Positions 12,245 to 24,267 of a stretch of DNA of 64,000 nt are shown here, in pieces. Each line of letters opens with the position of its first letter. Within the stretch, counting starts at the first letter, position 1. The notes beneath the pieces are model-generated. The model was not told the DNA's origin, searched no databases, and saw only the letters and a program-made list of their open reading frames with translations. Made by a program: the position numbers and the translations under genes. The stretch covers positions 10,778,501 through 10,842,500 of the forward strand of contig NC_056755.1 in the NCBI RefSeq assembly GCF_018687715.1. Reading direction: 5' to 3'. This DNA is from Carya illinoinensis. Its lineage: Eukaryota > Streptophyta > Magnoliopsida > Fagales > Juglandaceae.

Positions 12245-12951
12245 GTTGTTTACTTGAGTATGGCAGGCACAGAAATATTCTCCCCTTCGATAGCGAGCAG
12301 GAAAATTGAAGTAAAGATTATTTATTTAATATTAATATATTAAACCTTAATTAACTTTAGGTCAGCTGACACGATGCACAAGAACAAAGTTTTTCATACC
12401 ATATATTACAATTGGTAGCTAAATGCCATCACAATTACGTTAACACAATGGTTTTATAAAATAGCTTTTAAGTCTATTTCTGAGCTACATAGATAATGAC
12501 AATTTAATAAATAAGCTAGTCCACGAAATTAGTTCTTTTAATATATACATCCAGTGGAAGAGATTATATTTTAAGCTATTATTGATCTTGGGTGTTGGGT
12601 ATTATTGGGCCAAGCCATCGCATGCTTGGTTGGTCATCAGCTTGGGGTAAAGGGGTGACAAGTCTACCTTGTGGATATTATCCTAGATAGATGTAGGAGG
12701 CTTGTGAATTTTGATCAGAAAATAATTGTGTATATATATATATATATAATATCAATAATTCATAATAAATGTCTTGTTGGTGTTTTAAAACATTAAACCA
12801 TTCTAATAAACTCATCCTACTTTTGAAATTGCATAAAAATGATATGGTCCATCGGAAAAAATAAATTCTTTCTCAAGGGTCTTATATATTTATCTATTTT
12901 TTAAAAAAGAGTGCGAGATTTGCATATTCTAAGAATGTAAATATCATTTCT
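12245..12951. repeat. P450 upstream flank, spacer copy A
   Basis: About 700 bp closely matching 23338-24020, which lies just upstream of the second P450 copy. It starts at the shared phrase gcaggcacagaaatattctc and ends where a CACTA terminus begins. Spacer A therefore appears to be the upstream flank of a P450 copy that is no longer present on the left, where LINE sequence now lies. No coding content. A (ta)n run lies at 12731-12748. Confidence 0.7.
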
Positions 12952-15245
12952 CACTATAACAAAAATTCATTTTTGAGACTATTTTTGCTTGGAACGAAAT
13001 GAAAATCATCACAAAAAATGAGATGTAGGGACAAAATTCAAATTTCATCTCTAAAAAATGATAGAAGGTGTTTACTGTTCGAATATGTTCGAACGGTATA
13101 TGTAGGGACTAAAACTTTCATCCCTAATAAAATAACTATTTGACATTGACAAAAAATGTTTGAACAAAGTAAAATAAATATTCGAATAGATATCATATAT
13201 GGTCAAACAAGAATATGGCGCGTTAAGTGGACATTGACTTACTGTTAGCAAAACATACAACAAAGTTCAAATGTCAAGGTTAATCAATGTTTGAACATAT
13301 ATTATATATGATCGAACGAAAAATTGGCGGGTTAAGTTACTAAATTTAGCGGGACATTGACTTACCGTTCGAACAAATTATTATAACGTTCGAATGAATA
13401 GGTTAATCAATATTCAAACGTAAAATAAAGAGTTCGAATGGAGATTTATTGCATAAATATCTAGAGAGAATGAAGAAACGTTCGAACAATATATATTCTA
13501 ATCAAATGGTGCCAGAATTTTTACAATTTTCTATGGCAACACAATACCTTACTTAATTATCGACAAATATTTATTTTATATAAAAGATTAGCTATTAAAT
13601 AATATATATACATTTATATATATAATAGAAATCAATAACTAATTTAGAAAAGACAAATACAATTCATAATTAAATGAAATTTACAAAACACAAAATATTC
13701 TCTATACAAAAAAAAAAAAAAAAATGCAAATAAAAGATACAGACTACTATGACCCCAACTCTCTACATGCATCCTCGATTGCGGCTAGGCGTGTTTGTAG
13801 TTGTGTCAGCTGAGTACTAACTGTGACCTGAGTCATAGACATGACATCAATTTCTGTACGTAAGTTAGAAATGCTAGCATTAACATTTGTGTATAAGTCA
13901 GAGATGCTAGCATTAATCTCTATAAGTAACTCAGATATGGCACTACAGATCTATGTACTTATGCATCAATCATCACTGATGTCTGTCTACAGATCTCTAC
14001 ACGCACTATATTTGCCATCTCCTCACGAGTAGGTTTGTGATGCCTCGGCCTGCGTGGATATTTCATTGGCCGATACTCCATGATCTCTCTGGTGTGCATC
14101 TCCCCGATACTTCGATCAGTTCTAGAATAGGAACATGAAGACGAAGTCTCGATTGACCCGTGCTTCGTGATAGGGTGGAGGAGTTGATCGGTCTAACCGA
14201 CTTCCAGACATGCTCTGTAATATCTGGCAAGACCCCGGCATGTAGCAGAAATCATGTGATCAGGATCCCAAATGAAAGTATATCTATCATAATGTGCTAG
14301 GCCTCTGATCGAATTCTAGTGAATATATAACCCACTAGGTAGATAGGCACCCTACGAGCGATGCGTATCATAACTTCGCTTGATACATGCCAACCTCTAT
14401 CTTGTACTACCAAGGATCAATGTTGTTGGCGATGATCAAGTTCATGATCCTGAAAAAACTAGATAAATTTTCATATTTGATGCTCTTCGTCCCATCATAG
14501 GGAGGAGAATCTAAACCAACAACCAACTGCTTCACCTCATGATCAGAGAGGCCATTGAGTACATCTCTATCAAAGCCCTCATCCTCAGCCGTCTCCCCAT
14601 CACCCATTGCTGAAGACTCACTGGGCACCAATTTCGGATACGTTGTGTGCAATCATGGGATATCAATGAAATTGACAAGTATGTTTGCTGAAAGTGTCGG
14701 CGAATATGTCATCATCACATATGAAACAACCGATCGAGCTCTCTATAAAACTCATAGACATATTGATATAGGAAACAAGGTCCCATGCTTCGTAGTTCTG
14801 GTTGAGGATAGGTGTCCAACCACGTACGAAGGAGATAGCTGGCAAGGAACAACCCTCCCAGAGAAGATCCTGAAAGTCAAAGATTGACGTTCCAACAAAA
14901 TAGTCCTCTCTCGAACTGGTTTGCTAGGGGTTGTCCTGGTCTGCCACGATTTCACCCCCTATAAGACATTGTCAACCTGAAATTTGAAAAATAAAATTAA
15001 AAAAAATAGTTATAAAATATCATACATAAACCTCACAAAATTATAAACCAATTAATATAATTTAAAAATGTTTTGCGTTATACAGTTTGAACAAATAATT
15101 AAGCATTCGAAAGGTGCAAAAATCTCAAACGATTACACAATCGTTCAAACGGTATTGAAAGCATAAAAGCATTCGAACGTCAAACATATGTGTTCAAACG
15201 CTTTGATGGTCACTCAACCATTCAATGCATGAGTCAAACATAGAT
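12952..15245. mobile_element. CACTA-like element, spacer copy A
   Basis: The left end reads CACTATAACAAAAATTC at 12952 (CACTACAACAAAAATTC in the second copy at 24021), the plant CACTA terminal motif. Subterminal zones at about 13070-13500 and 15080-15240 are dense in variants of gttcgaac, as expected of transposase-binding repeats. The middle carries a decayed minus-strand reading frame (13740-14950). I found no right-hand terminal repeat, so the right edge is set where similarity changes to the capsid/gag-like remnant. Confidence 0.55.
13740..14950 (-). pseudogene. Transposon-borne ORF of unrecognised function, copy A
   Basis: On the minus strand, pieces of one protein can be read: FVRGWTPILNQNYEAWDLVS near 14800, an acidic stretch with GLSDHEVKQLVVGLD near 14530, IMNLIIANNIDPW near 14410, and then an arginine-rich end with PTREEMANIVRVEI near 14015. 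The middle part has the flavour of the 'putative plant transposon protein' family found in many plant genomes, but I cannot establish this. Homologous pieces occur at 27720-28830 and 43660-44170. Copy B lacks about 110 bp that copy A has near 14495-14610. All copies carry stops or frame changes. Confidence 0.5.
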
Positions 15246-15715
15246 GGATTATCTGAATATGAAATATTAAATCATTTTTAAGAAATGATTATGGTTGTTA
15301 CTGCTTCTAAAGGAAATGGAAAGACAGATCATCAAATGGCTCACATTATTGTTATAGGTTTTATTGGTCAATTAAAAGACTGGTGAAATTATTATCTTTC
15401 AAGTGAAAAATGAAATAAAATATTAAACCAATATAAAAGTGATGAAAGAATGCAAATAATCTAAACAAAAGATGGCCAATCATTAGAAAATGTTGTTAAT
15501 ACTTAATATTCAGATTTACTAAGCATTGTGTTAGTGATCTTATTCAATCTAAAGAAAGAACTAATGTTTTTTTTTAATTAATTTAAGATGCTCCCAATTT
15601 TTTTTTTTTTTTTTGTTGGTATAAATATGTATTTCTAACTAAAATTATGATAAGAAATGATTGCCAACAACCATACTGGAAGGAAAAGTTCACAGCCAGA
15701 AAAGAGTTGTAAGGG
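15246..15715 (+). pseudogene. Retroelement/pararetrovirus capsid-gag-like remnant, copy A
   Basis: A heavily degraded plus-strand frame contains a tryptophan-containing motif in the style of the capsid/gag region of plant caulimovirid-like and related retroelement polyproteins. It is clearer in copy B as GQLKGWW near 29240. Further weak similarity continues to about 15700. There are multiple stops and a poly(T) expansion at 15598-15614. No reverse transcriptase or zinc knuckle follows. It is a short fossil fragment with no coding capacity. The assignment to caulimovirid-like elements, as opposed to another gag, is tentative. Confidence 0.4.
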
Positions 15716-16502
15716 AGTTTTAGGTTAATTATTTTTTATACAATAGATAATTTCAATTCATTTAAGGAAAATTATTCATCTACAATGTTTTTCATTTTGT
15801 TTTATAAATTTATGTAAAATAAATTTTTTTTAATAAAATCATGTAAAACATAATTTTATTTTCAATGGAAGGTATTGTAAAAATCGTTAAAAATCTATTT
15901 ATTTTTATTTTTTAATAATAGAAAGATTCTTGTTTTTAATAGTATGTCATTTCTATAATTGGGCAAACATAAGATCCATGGGTGTTGTATGCATGCTGCT
16001 CTTGTTGTCGGGCACCAAACAGCTTCTTCATGCCATTTGTTCGGCGTACATATGAGAGGCGTTGAGTTTTTAATAAAATAGGAAATACATTGTATTTCCC
16101 TATCGTATTTTTGTCGTGTTAAGACATGAGTATTTTATTATATACATTAAATTAAACACAAACTACTTAATTAAATCGATCAAAACTCCTTAACATGGTT
16201 CATAGCCATTTTTTATCAAAACTCAATTTATATGATAGCCATTTACTGTTGAGAAGAGTTACAAATGCTTGTGATTAGCTTATGTATGATGGTATACAAT
16301 GATGTCTCTCTTATTTTATGAATATTATTTCGATTACATATTGGATAGAAAGTACAATGAGTTGCATAAAAGCAAACCTCAAACTCAAAGGAACATCATA
16401 TCTCGAAGGGTTCTAAAAACATGAGTGCGACTTGGACATCATTACCACGAAATTAGTAAACATAGACAACAATAGAGTGAAGAAGAAAGGAGATCTTCTT
16501 TC
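15716..16502. repeat. P450 downstream flank, array copy 1
   Basis: The block beginning near ttttaggttaattatttttt and containing ggtgttgtatgcatgctg recurs downstream of every P450 copy in the window: 20085-21426, 29576-30385 plus 37182-37569, and 42110-43326. It is part of the duplicated unit. No gene is seen in it. Confidence 0.75.
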
Positions 16503-18078
16503 TCATTTGTGAAGGCAACGTCGGGGAATAGCAAGTAGATGTTTGGCTCTAGGAACTGTAAGGCCAAACTCCTCGGTCATGTCCAACTCAGTTGGTAACA
16601 TGTTATTAGGAAGCTCCCAATCAAAGCAATGAACAGGCTGTGCAACCACGAGTCGAACCGCTGTTAGACCCAACTGTAACCCCGGGCAGCCTCTTCTCCC
16701 AGAGCCAAATGGGAGAAGTTGGAAGTCACGTCCCCGGACATCAATGCTACTCCCAACAAACCTTTTTGGGAAGAACTTCTCAGCATTGGTCCAAACACTT
16801 GGGTCTTGCCCAATTGCCCATACGTTTACCATCAACCTAGACTTCTTGGGGATGTGGAAGCCTTGGATAGTGATGTCCTCTATGGATTCACGATGTATCA
16901 GTAGAGGTGCTACTTGATGTAGCCTCATGGTTTCCTTTACAACCATGTCCAAGTATTCCAGCCTATCCAAATCTAACTCCTCTACCATCCTCTCCAAGCC
17001 CACTACATCTTCCAACTCCTTTTGAAGTTTCTTCATTACGCTTGGATGCTTGATGACTTCTGAAATTGCCCACTTAATTGTTGTTGCAGTAGTGTCCATT
17101 GATCCTGCAATCATGTCCTGCAACGAAATCATTGTCAGGAAATTAGTGATCAACAACAAATTTGAATCAAATAGTATAAAACTTCAATGAATGATTACCA
17201 AGATTATGGCCTTGATATTGGATCGTTCAACACGGTACTCGGAGTCTTCACACCCCATGAAGCTCAGCATGATATCAACAAAGTCCTTAATTTTATTTAA
17301 CTCTTTGGATTGGACATGAGCGTCGATAACTTTCTCTAAAAAGTCATCAAATATCTTATTAATAGCTTTCATGCGTCGAGTCAGCCCCTGAAGGTCAAGG
17401 AGACTAATATAAGGAAGGTAATCACCAAGGTTAGGAGTAGCACCTAGATGCATACCCTCTTGAATTATAGCCTTGAATCCCCTATCATCAAAATCCTTAT
17501 CCATGTACTTCTTCCCCAACACCATAAGGCAACTCATATCCGTGCTGAGGGATGAGACCTTGGCATTGAGATCAACAGCCATATAATCAAAGGCTGCCTT
17601 TTCAATAAACTTCACCAGTAGGCCAAGCTCTTCTTTCCTCATGGATATGAAAGAATTGATTTTGTGGTTGCTAAGCAATTCAATGTTGCACATCTTTTGA
17701 ATGTTGCGCCAATAAGGACCATAAGGAGAGAAGGACAAGTTATTTTGCTTATAAGAGATGTGCTTTGCAAACTCACTAGGTGGTCTACACCTGGTCATGA
17801 GCTTTAAGAAACAGCTCAGCAGCTCGTGGGGAGGAGACAACAATGGTGGGCACAAAGCCTAAGCGCAAGTGCATGATGGGGCCATATTTTTGGGCTAGTC
17901 GATGAAGATCTCGATGAGGAAATTTCCCAAACATGTGAAGATTCCCAAAGATAGGCAAGCCTCTTGGACTAGGAGGTAGTTTCTTAGTCTTGTTCATCCT
18001 TCTCCATGTCCATTCTCGCAAGAGATAAGCAAGAATAGCTAGCACAAGTATTGTCCACATCCAAGCCATAATAGGCAT
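16503..18078 (-). pseudogene. Cytochrome P450 (CYP71 clan, CYP736A-like), array copy 1; 8-bp deletion
   Basis: Two exons encode a protein of about 500 residues, the normal family length. Exon 1 is 18078-17199, intron 17198-17118 (GT...AG, 81 bp) and exon 2 17117-16503. The start [20 protein letters not shown] gives an N-terminal membrane anchor, followed by the hinge [14 protein letters not shown]. Helix I reads [10 protein letters not shown], the ExxR motif is KETMRL, and the haem loop is [11 protein letters not shown] with its cysteine ligand. Near 17787, where copy 3 reads [12 protein letters not shown], 8 bases are missing: after HDQV the frame shifts and meets a stop. Everything else is intact, so this is the best-preserved copy. 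P450s of this type are ER-anchored monooxygenases of specialised metabolism. The substrate cannot be inferred. Confidence 0.85.
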
Positions 18079-18115
18079 ATTTCACTCAGATGTTGTTTTG
18101 GCTACAATATCTGAG

Positions 18116-18123
18116 TATTTATA
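18116..18123 (-). promoter_or_regulatory. Possible TATA box of P450 copy 1
   Basis: On the minus strand TATAAATA lies about 40 bases before the ATG. Copies 2 and 3 have GGATAAATA at the same place, so the perfect match is specific to copy 1. The distance would give a very short 5' UTR, so this may not be the working TATA box. Confidence 0.3.
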
Positions 18124-18402
18124 CAGGACATGGAAATTGCATAGAAGATTAGAAAGCTTTGGAAGCAAAAAGTCTTTTAACTGATTTCATCATTATAATT
18201 TTTTTAAATTCTCACACAAAATACAATAAACAATTCAAACTTTTCAAATCTCAAAATAATAATATTAAAAAATAATATTCTAACAAAAATTTGAAAGAAA
18301 ATTTCAATTAGAGAATGTATGAAAGGAACTAATCAATTACAGCACACAGAAAACGACCAAACAAAGGCTAAATTTAACAACGACCTATGCAGAAATTAAT
18401 CA

Positions 18403-18403
<1 letters not shown>

Positions 18404-18435
<32 letters not shown>
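18404..18435. repeat. Poly(A) tract, 32 bp
   Basis: An uninterrupted run of 32 A on the plus strand in the spacer upstream of P450 copy 1. The flanking sequence resembles 40560-40600, which has no such tract. It could be the tail of a retroposed fragment or a simple expansion. Confidence 0.8.
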
Positions 18436-18436
<1 letters not shown>

Positions 18437-18609
18437 AAAAAGCTGTGAAATCTAGTCCATCCTAACCCCCAGGTCGGGGTGTCGTGACAAATAGAAATTT
18501 CAAGATCGTCACCAAGTATAAAACATGAGATCCACGCAGAGTATGCAATTTGTTCTCCATCTTGTGCTCATGTCACATCTTGTTCTCAATCTTGTGCTAG
18601 ACAAAGCAT

Positions 18610-18875
18610 GAAAGCAACGCAGGGACAAGACTTGGCCAATAATGCAATATATATTGTGAAAGTGAAATGCAAGGAGATTTACTCATTTCTTTATATTGTC
18701 TATTTCTTTCTATTTCTATCTATTTAAAGTTTTAAGACAAGTGAAAGCAACGCAGGGAGAAGACTTGGCCAATAATGCAATATATTGTGAAAGTGGAATG
18801 CAAGGAGATTAACTCATTTCTTTATATTGTCTATTTCTTTCTATTTCTATTTATTTAAAGTTTTAAGACAAGTTA
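18610..18875. repeat. 133-bp tandem duplication in P450 spacer
   Basis: Two direct copies, starting at 18610 and 18743 with gaaagcaacgcaggga, differ at only a few positions. The related spacer upstream of copy 3 (about 41150-41220) has the sequence once, so the duplication is specific to this spacer. Confidence 0.85.
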
Positions 18876-20084
18876 GGCCGATTTCACGTGTTAACCGTTT
18901 TTCTAAGACAACACATGTATGTAGTAATGGCTTCATATAATTATAGAGCAAATTTCTTCCCCACGTGAAAAAGGAACCAAAGCACCAACGGCGGAACCAA
19001 CAATTATGTTGAGGTGGAACAAACTTTTCTACTATGACACATTTATGGAAAGAGTAATAATAGATACAGTTGTAAGGTTGCAAGCACTAAGCACTACGCA
19101 TTGCCTTTGAAGAAAGAGTGAGGTTCTCCATTAAAAAATAATTCTTTCATGTGAGTTTTAGATTTACCTAGCTACTTTTTTTAAAAAGAGTGGACGGACT
19201 TTGCACATCCTAGAACTACTAACATAATTTCTCTTATGTAAATTAAAAAGAAATTGAAAAATTACAAAAATATAACTACATATAAAAGTATATTTCGGTA
19301 ATTTGCTACGTACATGCAGAAATAAAATTATAAAAACACAACTTAATATATGTTTCAGAATCTAACGATAATGTTTCATAGAATAATATTCATCCATTGT
19401 TATTTTTGTAATGAAATATTTAGAATTTATTTTCTTCATATAAACTATCAATAGATCTTTTAAAATGTTATCTTTTATTCTAGTATGTAAGCTACTTTAT
19501 CAGATTTCATATAAAATCTAAATATTTTTTTGTCACATTAAACATATAATGCTATAATTGAAAGTTTACATAAATTTTTTTCTTACTCAATGGAGTGTAG
19601 AGGATAAAACTTTGCAACTATTTTTCATATAGGTCATTGATCTTAAATAATTTTTCTTATATTTTCACTTTAGATTTCATATTAAGAAGCTCAATATTGT
19701 ATAACAAAAGAAATTAGGGGATCCATATATATTAATAAACTTATTATTTCTCCTAAACTTAGTTTAAAGTTTAATTTCGAAGAGGCCACATCCTTAAAAA
19801 TAAATAATATATAAAAATTAAACAGAATTTTGGGACTATAAGGAAGAAACAAAAAAACTAGAGAGATGAATTTTTAGGTATATTGAAATTTTAAAAATTT
19901 GGAAGAGTATATAGAGATTATAATTTTTTTTTTTGGGTGGGTGGGCATTTCCTATCTTTATAGAATTATGTATAAAATTTAGGGGATATATATTGTGTTT
20001 TCAAAAACTTTGTGGGGGCCATTGCCCCCCTCAAGACCAACGTGGGTCTGCCAGTGCAACAATCTGCATGTAATATTGTAGAGT
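18876..20084. other. P450 spacer, transposon debris, no gene
   Basis: AT-rich sequence without a credible reading frame. About 19130-19240 is a dispersed repeat also seen near 12860-12950 and 39960-40070. About 19930-20055 ends in gggggccattgcccccctca...gtgggtctgcc, a phrase that resembles the ends of certain small plant DNA transposons, but no element could be delimited. Confidence 0.45.
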
Positions 20085-20880
20085 TTTAAAAAAGTTGTAA
20101 GGAATTTTTAGGTTAATTATTTTTTATACAATAAATAATTTCTATTCATTTAAGGAAAATTATTCAATAACAATCTTTTTTTCATTTTTTTATTAATTTA
20201 TATAAAATAAAATCTTTTTTTAATAAAATGATGTAAAAATAGACGCGTTATCACGTAAAAGGAAAATGAACAATTGTAAAAGGAATAAAAATAAAAATAA
20301 TAAAATCCATACCTCAATGGGCTTAGATCAACGAAGGGCTAACTTTGCAGTATGTCATTTCTATAACTGGGCAAACATCAGGTCCATGGGTGTACGTTGT
20401 ATGCATGCTGGTCTAGCTGTCGGGCTCCCAACAACTTGATCTTCATGCCATTTACTCGGCCTACATACGAGATATGCTGAGTTTTTAATAAATTAGGAAA
20501 TACTTTATATTTACCGATCGAATTCTTGTCGCGTTAAGATATGATTATTTTATTATATACATTAAATTAAACACGATCTGCTCAATTAAATCGATCAAAA
20601 CTTAAAACCTTATCACGATTTATATAAATAACCTGCATAATTTATTTAATAATCAATTATAATTGGATTACAACACGACCGTCTTGACCCGTTTTCTGTA
20701 AATAAGTTCAACTGACTCAAATAATCTATTTGATCTAATTGACTTAATTTTATATGAAAATTAGTATATATAAATTTTAGTAGCCACGTTATAATTAATA
20801 TCTCCAAAAAATTTGACTAAATACCAATAAAAAATGTCAATGCTTTTAAAATATTAACTTATAATAATATCAATAACAAA

Positions 20881-20931
<51 letters not shown>

Positions 20932-21426
20932 ATTTATATTGTATTGTAATCTTTAAATAAAATTTAAACAGATTTTATGGGTTGTTTGCGATTTAAGAGG
21001 ATTGACCGTTTATTAATCCTGTTTTATCAAGTTGATCCATTTTAATCCGAACTCATTTATATGAAACTTAAACCAATTTATTGTTGTATTCATGTTGACT
21101 GTAGTTGGTTGGAGAGCTGTTCTTCCAAGATGCTTCACTACCGGCCATTTACTGTTGAGAAGAGATGCAAATGCTTGTGATAAGCTTGTGTATTCTGGCT
21201 AGTTTATTTCACTTACAATGATGTCTCTCTTATGTTGTGAATATTTTTCCGATTACCTATTAGATAGAAAGTACAATGAGTTGCATAAAAGCAAATCTCA
21301 AGATCAAAGGAACATCATATATATCTTCATGAAGAGTTCTAATAACAGGAGTGCGGCAGGGGCATGCATTATCATGAAATCAACAAATATAGATGACAAT
21401 AGAGTGAAAAAGAAAGGAGATCTTTC
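20085..21426. repeat. P450 downstream flank, array copy 2, with (TA)n
   Basis: Homologous to the flanks of the other P450 copies. A long (ta)n microsatellite occupies about 20883-20940. A shorter one lies at the equivalent place downstream of copy 4 (42838-42870). No gene. Confidence 0.75.
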
Positions 21427-23002
21427 TCATTTGTAAAGGCAACAATGGAGAATAGCAAGTAGATGTTTGGCTCTAGGAACTGTAAGCCCAAACTCCTCGG
21501 TCATGTCCAACTCAGTTGGTACCATGTTATTAGGAAGCTCCGAATCAAAGTAATGGACAAGTTGTGCCAACAGGAGCCGAACTGCGGTTAGACCCAATTA
21601 TAACCCTGGGCAGCCTGTTCTCCTGGAGCCGAATGAGAGAAATTGGAAGTCACGTCCCCGAAGATCAATGCTACTTCGAACAAACCTTTCGGGAAGAACT
21701 TCTCAGTATCAGTCCAAACACTTGGGTCTCACCCAGTTGCCCATATGTTTACTATCAACCTAGACTTTTTGGGGATGTGGAATCCTTGGATAGTGATGTC
21801 TTCTGTGGCCTCATGAGGTAGCAGTAGAGGTGCTACTGGATGTAGCCTCATGGTTTCCTTTACAACCATGTCCAAGTATTCCAGCCTAACCAAATTTGAT
21901 TCCTCTACCATCTTCTCCAAGCCACTACATCTTCCAACTCCTTTTGAAGTTTCTTCATTATCCTTAGATGCTTGATGACTTCTGAAATTGCCCACTCAAT
22001 TGTTGTTGCAGTAGTGTCCATTGATCCTGCAAGCATGTCCTGTAATGAAATCATTGTTAGGAAATTAGTGACCAACAACAAATTTAAATCAAATAATATA
22101 CAAGTTCAACGAATGATTACCAAAATTGTGGCCTTGATATTTGAACGTTCAACAAGGTACTCAGAGTCTTCACACCCTATGAAGCATGATATCAACAAAA
22201 TCCTTAATTTTATTCAAATCTTTGGATTGGATATGAGCGTCGATAATTTTCTCGAAAAAGTCATCAAATATCTTATTAATAGCTTTCATGCGTCGCGTCA
22301 GCCTTGAAGATCAAGGGGACCAATATAAGAAATGTAGTCACCAAGGTTAGGAGTAGCACCTAGATGCATACCCTCATGAATTACAGCCTCGAATCCCCTC
22401 TCATCAAAATCTTTATCCATGTACTTCTTCCCAAACACCATACGACAACTCATATCCATGTTGAGGGACGAGACCTTGGCACTGAGATCAACAACAAGAC
22501 AATCAAAGGCAGCCTTTTCAATAAACTTTACTAGTAGGCCAAGCTCTTCTTTCCTCATGGATCTGAAAGAATTGATTTTTAGGTTGCTAAGCAATTCAAG
22601 GGTGCACATCTTGCGAATGTTGTGCCTATAAGGACCTTAAGGAGAAAAGGACAAGTTTGTTTGCCCATAAGACATGTGCTTTGCAGCCTCACTAGGTGGT
22701 CTACTAGCAAAAACAAGATCATGCACTTTAAGAAACAGTTCAGCAACTTGGGGGAAGGAGACAACAATGGTGTGCACAAAGCCTAAGCGCAAGTGAATGG
22801 TGGGGCCATTTTTTTGGGCTAGTCGATGAAGATCTCAATGAGGAAATTCCCCATATATATGAAGTTGCCCGAAGATAGGCAAGCCTCTTGGAGCAGGAAG
22901 TAGTTTCTTAGTCTTGTTCATCATTTTCCATGTCCATTCTCGCAGGAGATAAGCAAGCATAACTAGCACAAGTATCGTCCTTGTCCAAGCCATAATAGGC
23001 AT
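21427..23002 (-). pseudogene. Cytochrome P450 (CYP71 clan, CYP736A-like), array copy 2
   Basis: Same two-exon structure as copy 1: exon 1 23002-22121, an 81-bp intron at 22120-22040 with GT/AG preserved, and exon 2 22039-21427 ending LYK-stop. Lesions include CGA to TGA after FPH (hinge region, shared with copy 3), a TAA in place of the tyrosine codon of SPYGP near 22638, a 5-base deletion near 22185, a 2-base deletion near 22304 and a 1-base deletion near 21921. The haem loop is altered to [10 protein letters not shown]: the family glycine and arginine of FxxGxRxC are lost, although the cysteine remains. Clearly non-functional. Confidence 0.85.
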
Positions 23003-23337
23003 GTTTCATTTAGATATTGTTCTTATGGCTACAATATTTGAGTATTTATCCATGACATGGAAATTGCATAAAGGAATGCAAACAAGCTTGAGTTAACTTC
23101 AATGTTATGAATACTATAAAACAAATTGGGGTGGGCTAATGTATGGATGATTGGGATTTGTAAAATTATAACACTAATGTCCAAATGGCACAGGCCAAAT
23201 GGTAAAGCATCTCACTTAATCATGCAAAATCAGTTAAACATTATAGGTCACAATTAGGTTAAATCAAAGTTTAGGACGTTGATATTCACGAGTAGTTCGG
23301 CCTCTAGTAGGATAGTTTTATTTATTATTATAATATT

Positions 23338-24020
23338 GTTTGCTTGAGTACGGCAGGCACAGAAATATTCTCCCCTTCGATAGGGGTCAGGAAAATTGAA
23401 GTAAAGATTATTTATTTAATATTAATATATTAAACCTTAATTAACTTTAGGTCAGCTGACATGATGCACAAGAACAAAGTTTTTCATACCATATATTACA
23501 ATAGGTAGCTAAATGCCATCACAATTACGTTAACACAATGGTTTTAATAGCTTTTAAGTCTATTTGTGAGCTACATAGATAATGACAATTTAATAAAGCT
23601 AGTCCACGAAATTAGTTTTTTAATATCCAGTGGAAGAGATTATATTTTAAGCTATTATTGATCTTGGGTGTTGGGTATTATTGGGCCAAGCCATTGCATG
23701 CTTGGACGTTGGTCATCAGCTTGGGGTAGAGGGGTGACAAGTCTTCTTGTGGATCCTAGATAGATGTAGGAGGCTTGTGAATTTTGATCAGAAATTAATT
23801 GTGTATATATATATAATATCAAGAATTCATAACAAATGTCTTGCTGGTTTGTTAAAAGATTAAACCATTCTAATAAACTCACCCTACTTTTGAAATTGCA
23901 TAAAAATGATATGGTCCATCGGAAAAAATAATTTCTTTCACAAGGGTCCCGTATATTTATCTATTTTTTTAAAAAAAGTGTGAGAGATTTGCGTATTCTA
24001 AGATTGAAAATATCATTTCT
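23338..24020. repeat. P450 upstream flank, spacer copy B
   Basis: Nearly the same as 12245-12951. Together the two show that the unit 'P450 upstream flank, CACTA-like element, capsid-like remnant, P450 downstream flank' was duplicated as a block. No coding content. About 330 bp of non-coding sequence separates it from the start of P450 copy 2. Confidence 0.75.
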
Positions 24021-24256
24021 CACTACAACAAAAATTCATTTTTGGGACTATTTTTTTTGGACGAAATGAACATTGTTCCAAAAAATGAGATGCAGGGATG
24101 AAATTCAAATTTCATCTCTTACAAATGACGGAAGGTGTTTACCATTTGAACATGTTCGAACGGTATATGTAGGGACTAAAAATTTCATCCCTAATAAAAT
24201 AACTATTTGTCATTGACAAAAAAAGTTCGAACAAAGTAAAATAAACATTCGAATAT

Positions 24257-24267
24257 ATATCATATAT
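24257..24267. repeat. Target-site duplication, left copy (LINE 24268-27204)
   Basis: atatcatatat here matches atatcattaat at 27205-27215, and spacer A has the uninterrupted site atatcatatatggtcaaac near 13190. The right copy has diverged by two bases. Confidence 0.7.

Noticed and set aside
16503..18078. P450 copy 1 as a functional gene
   Set aside because: The 8-bp deletion after HDQV causes a frameshift and an immediate stop. An alternative start further downstream would lack the membrane anchor and the first part of the fold.
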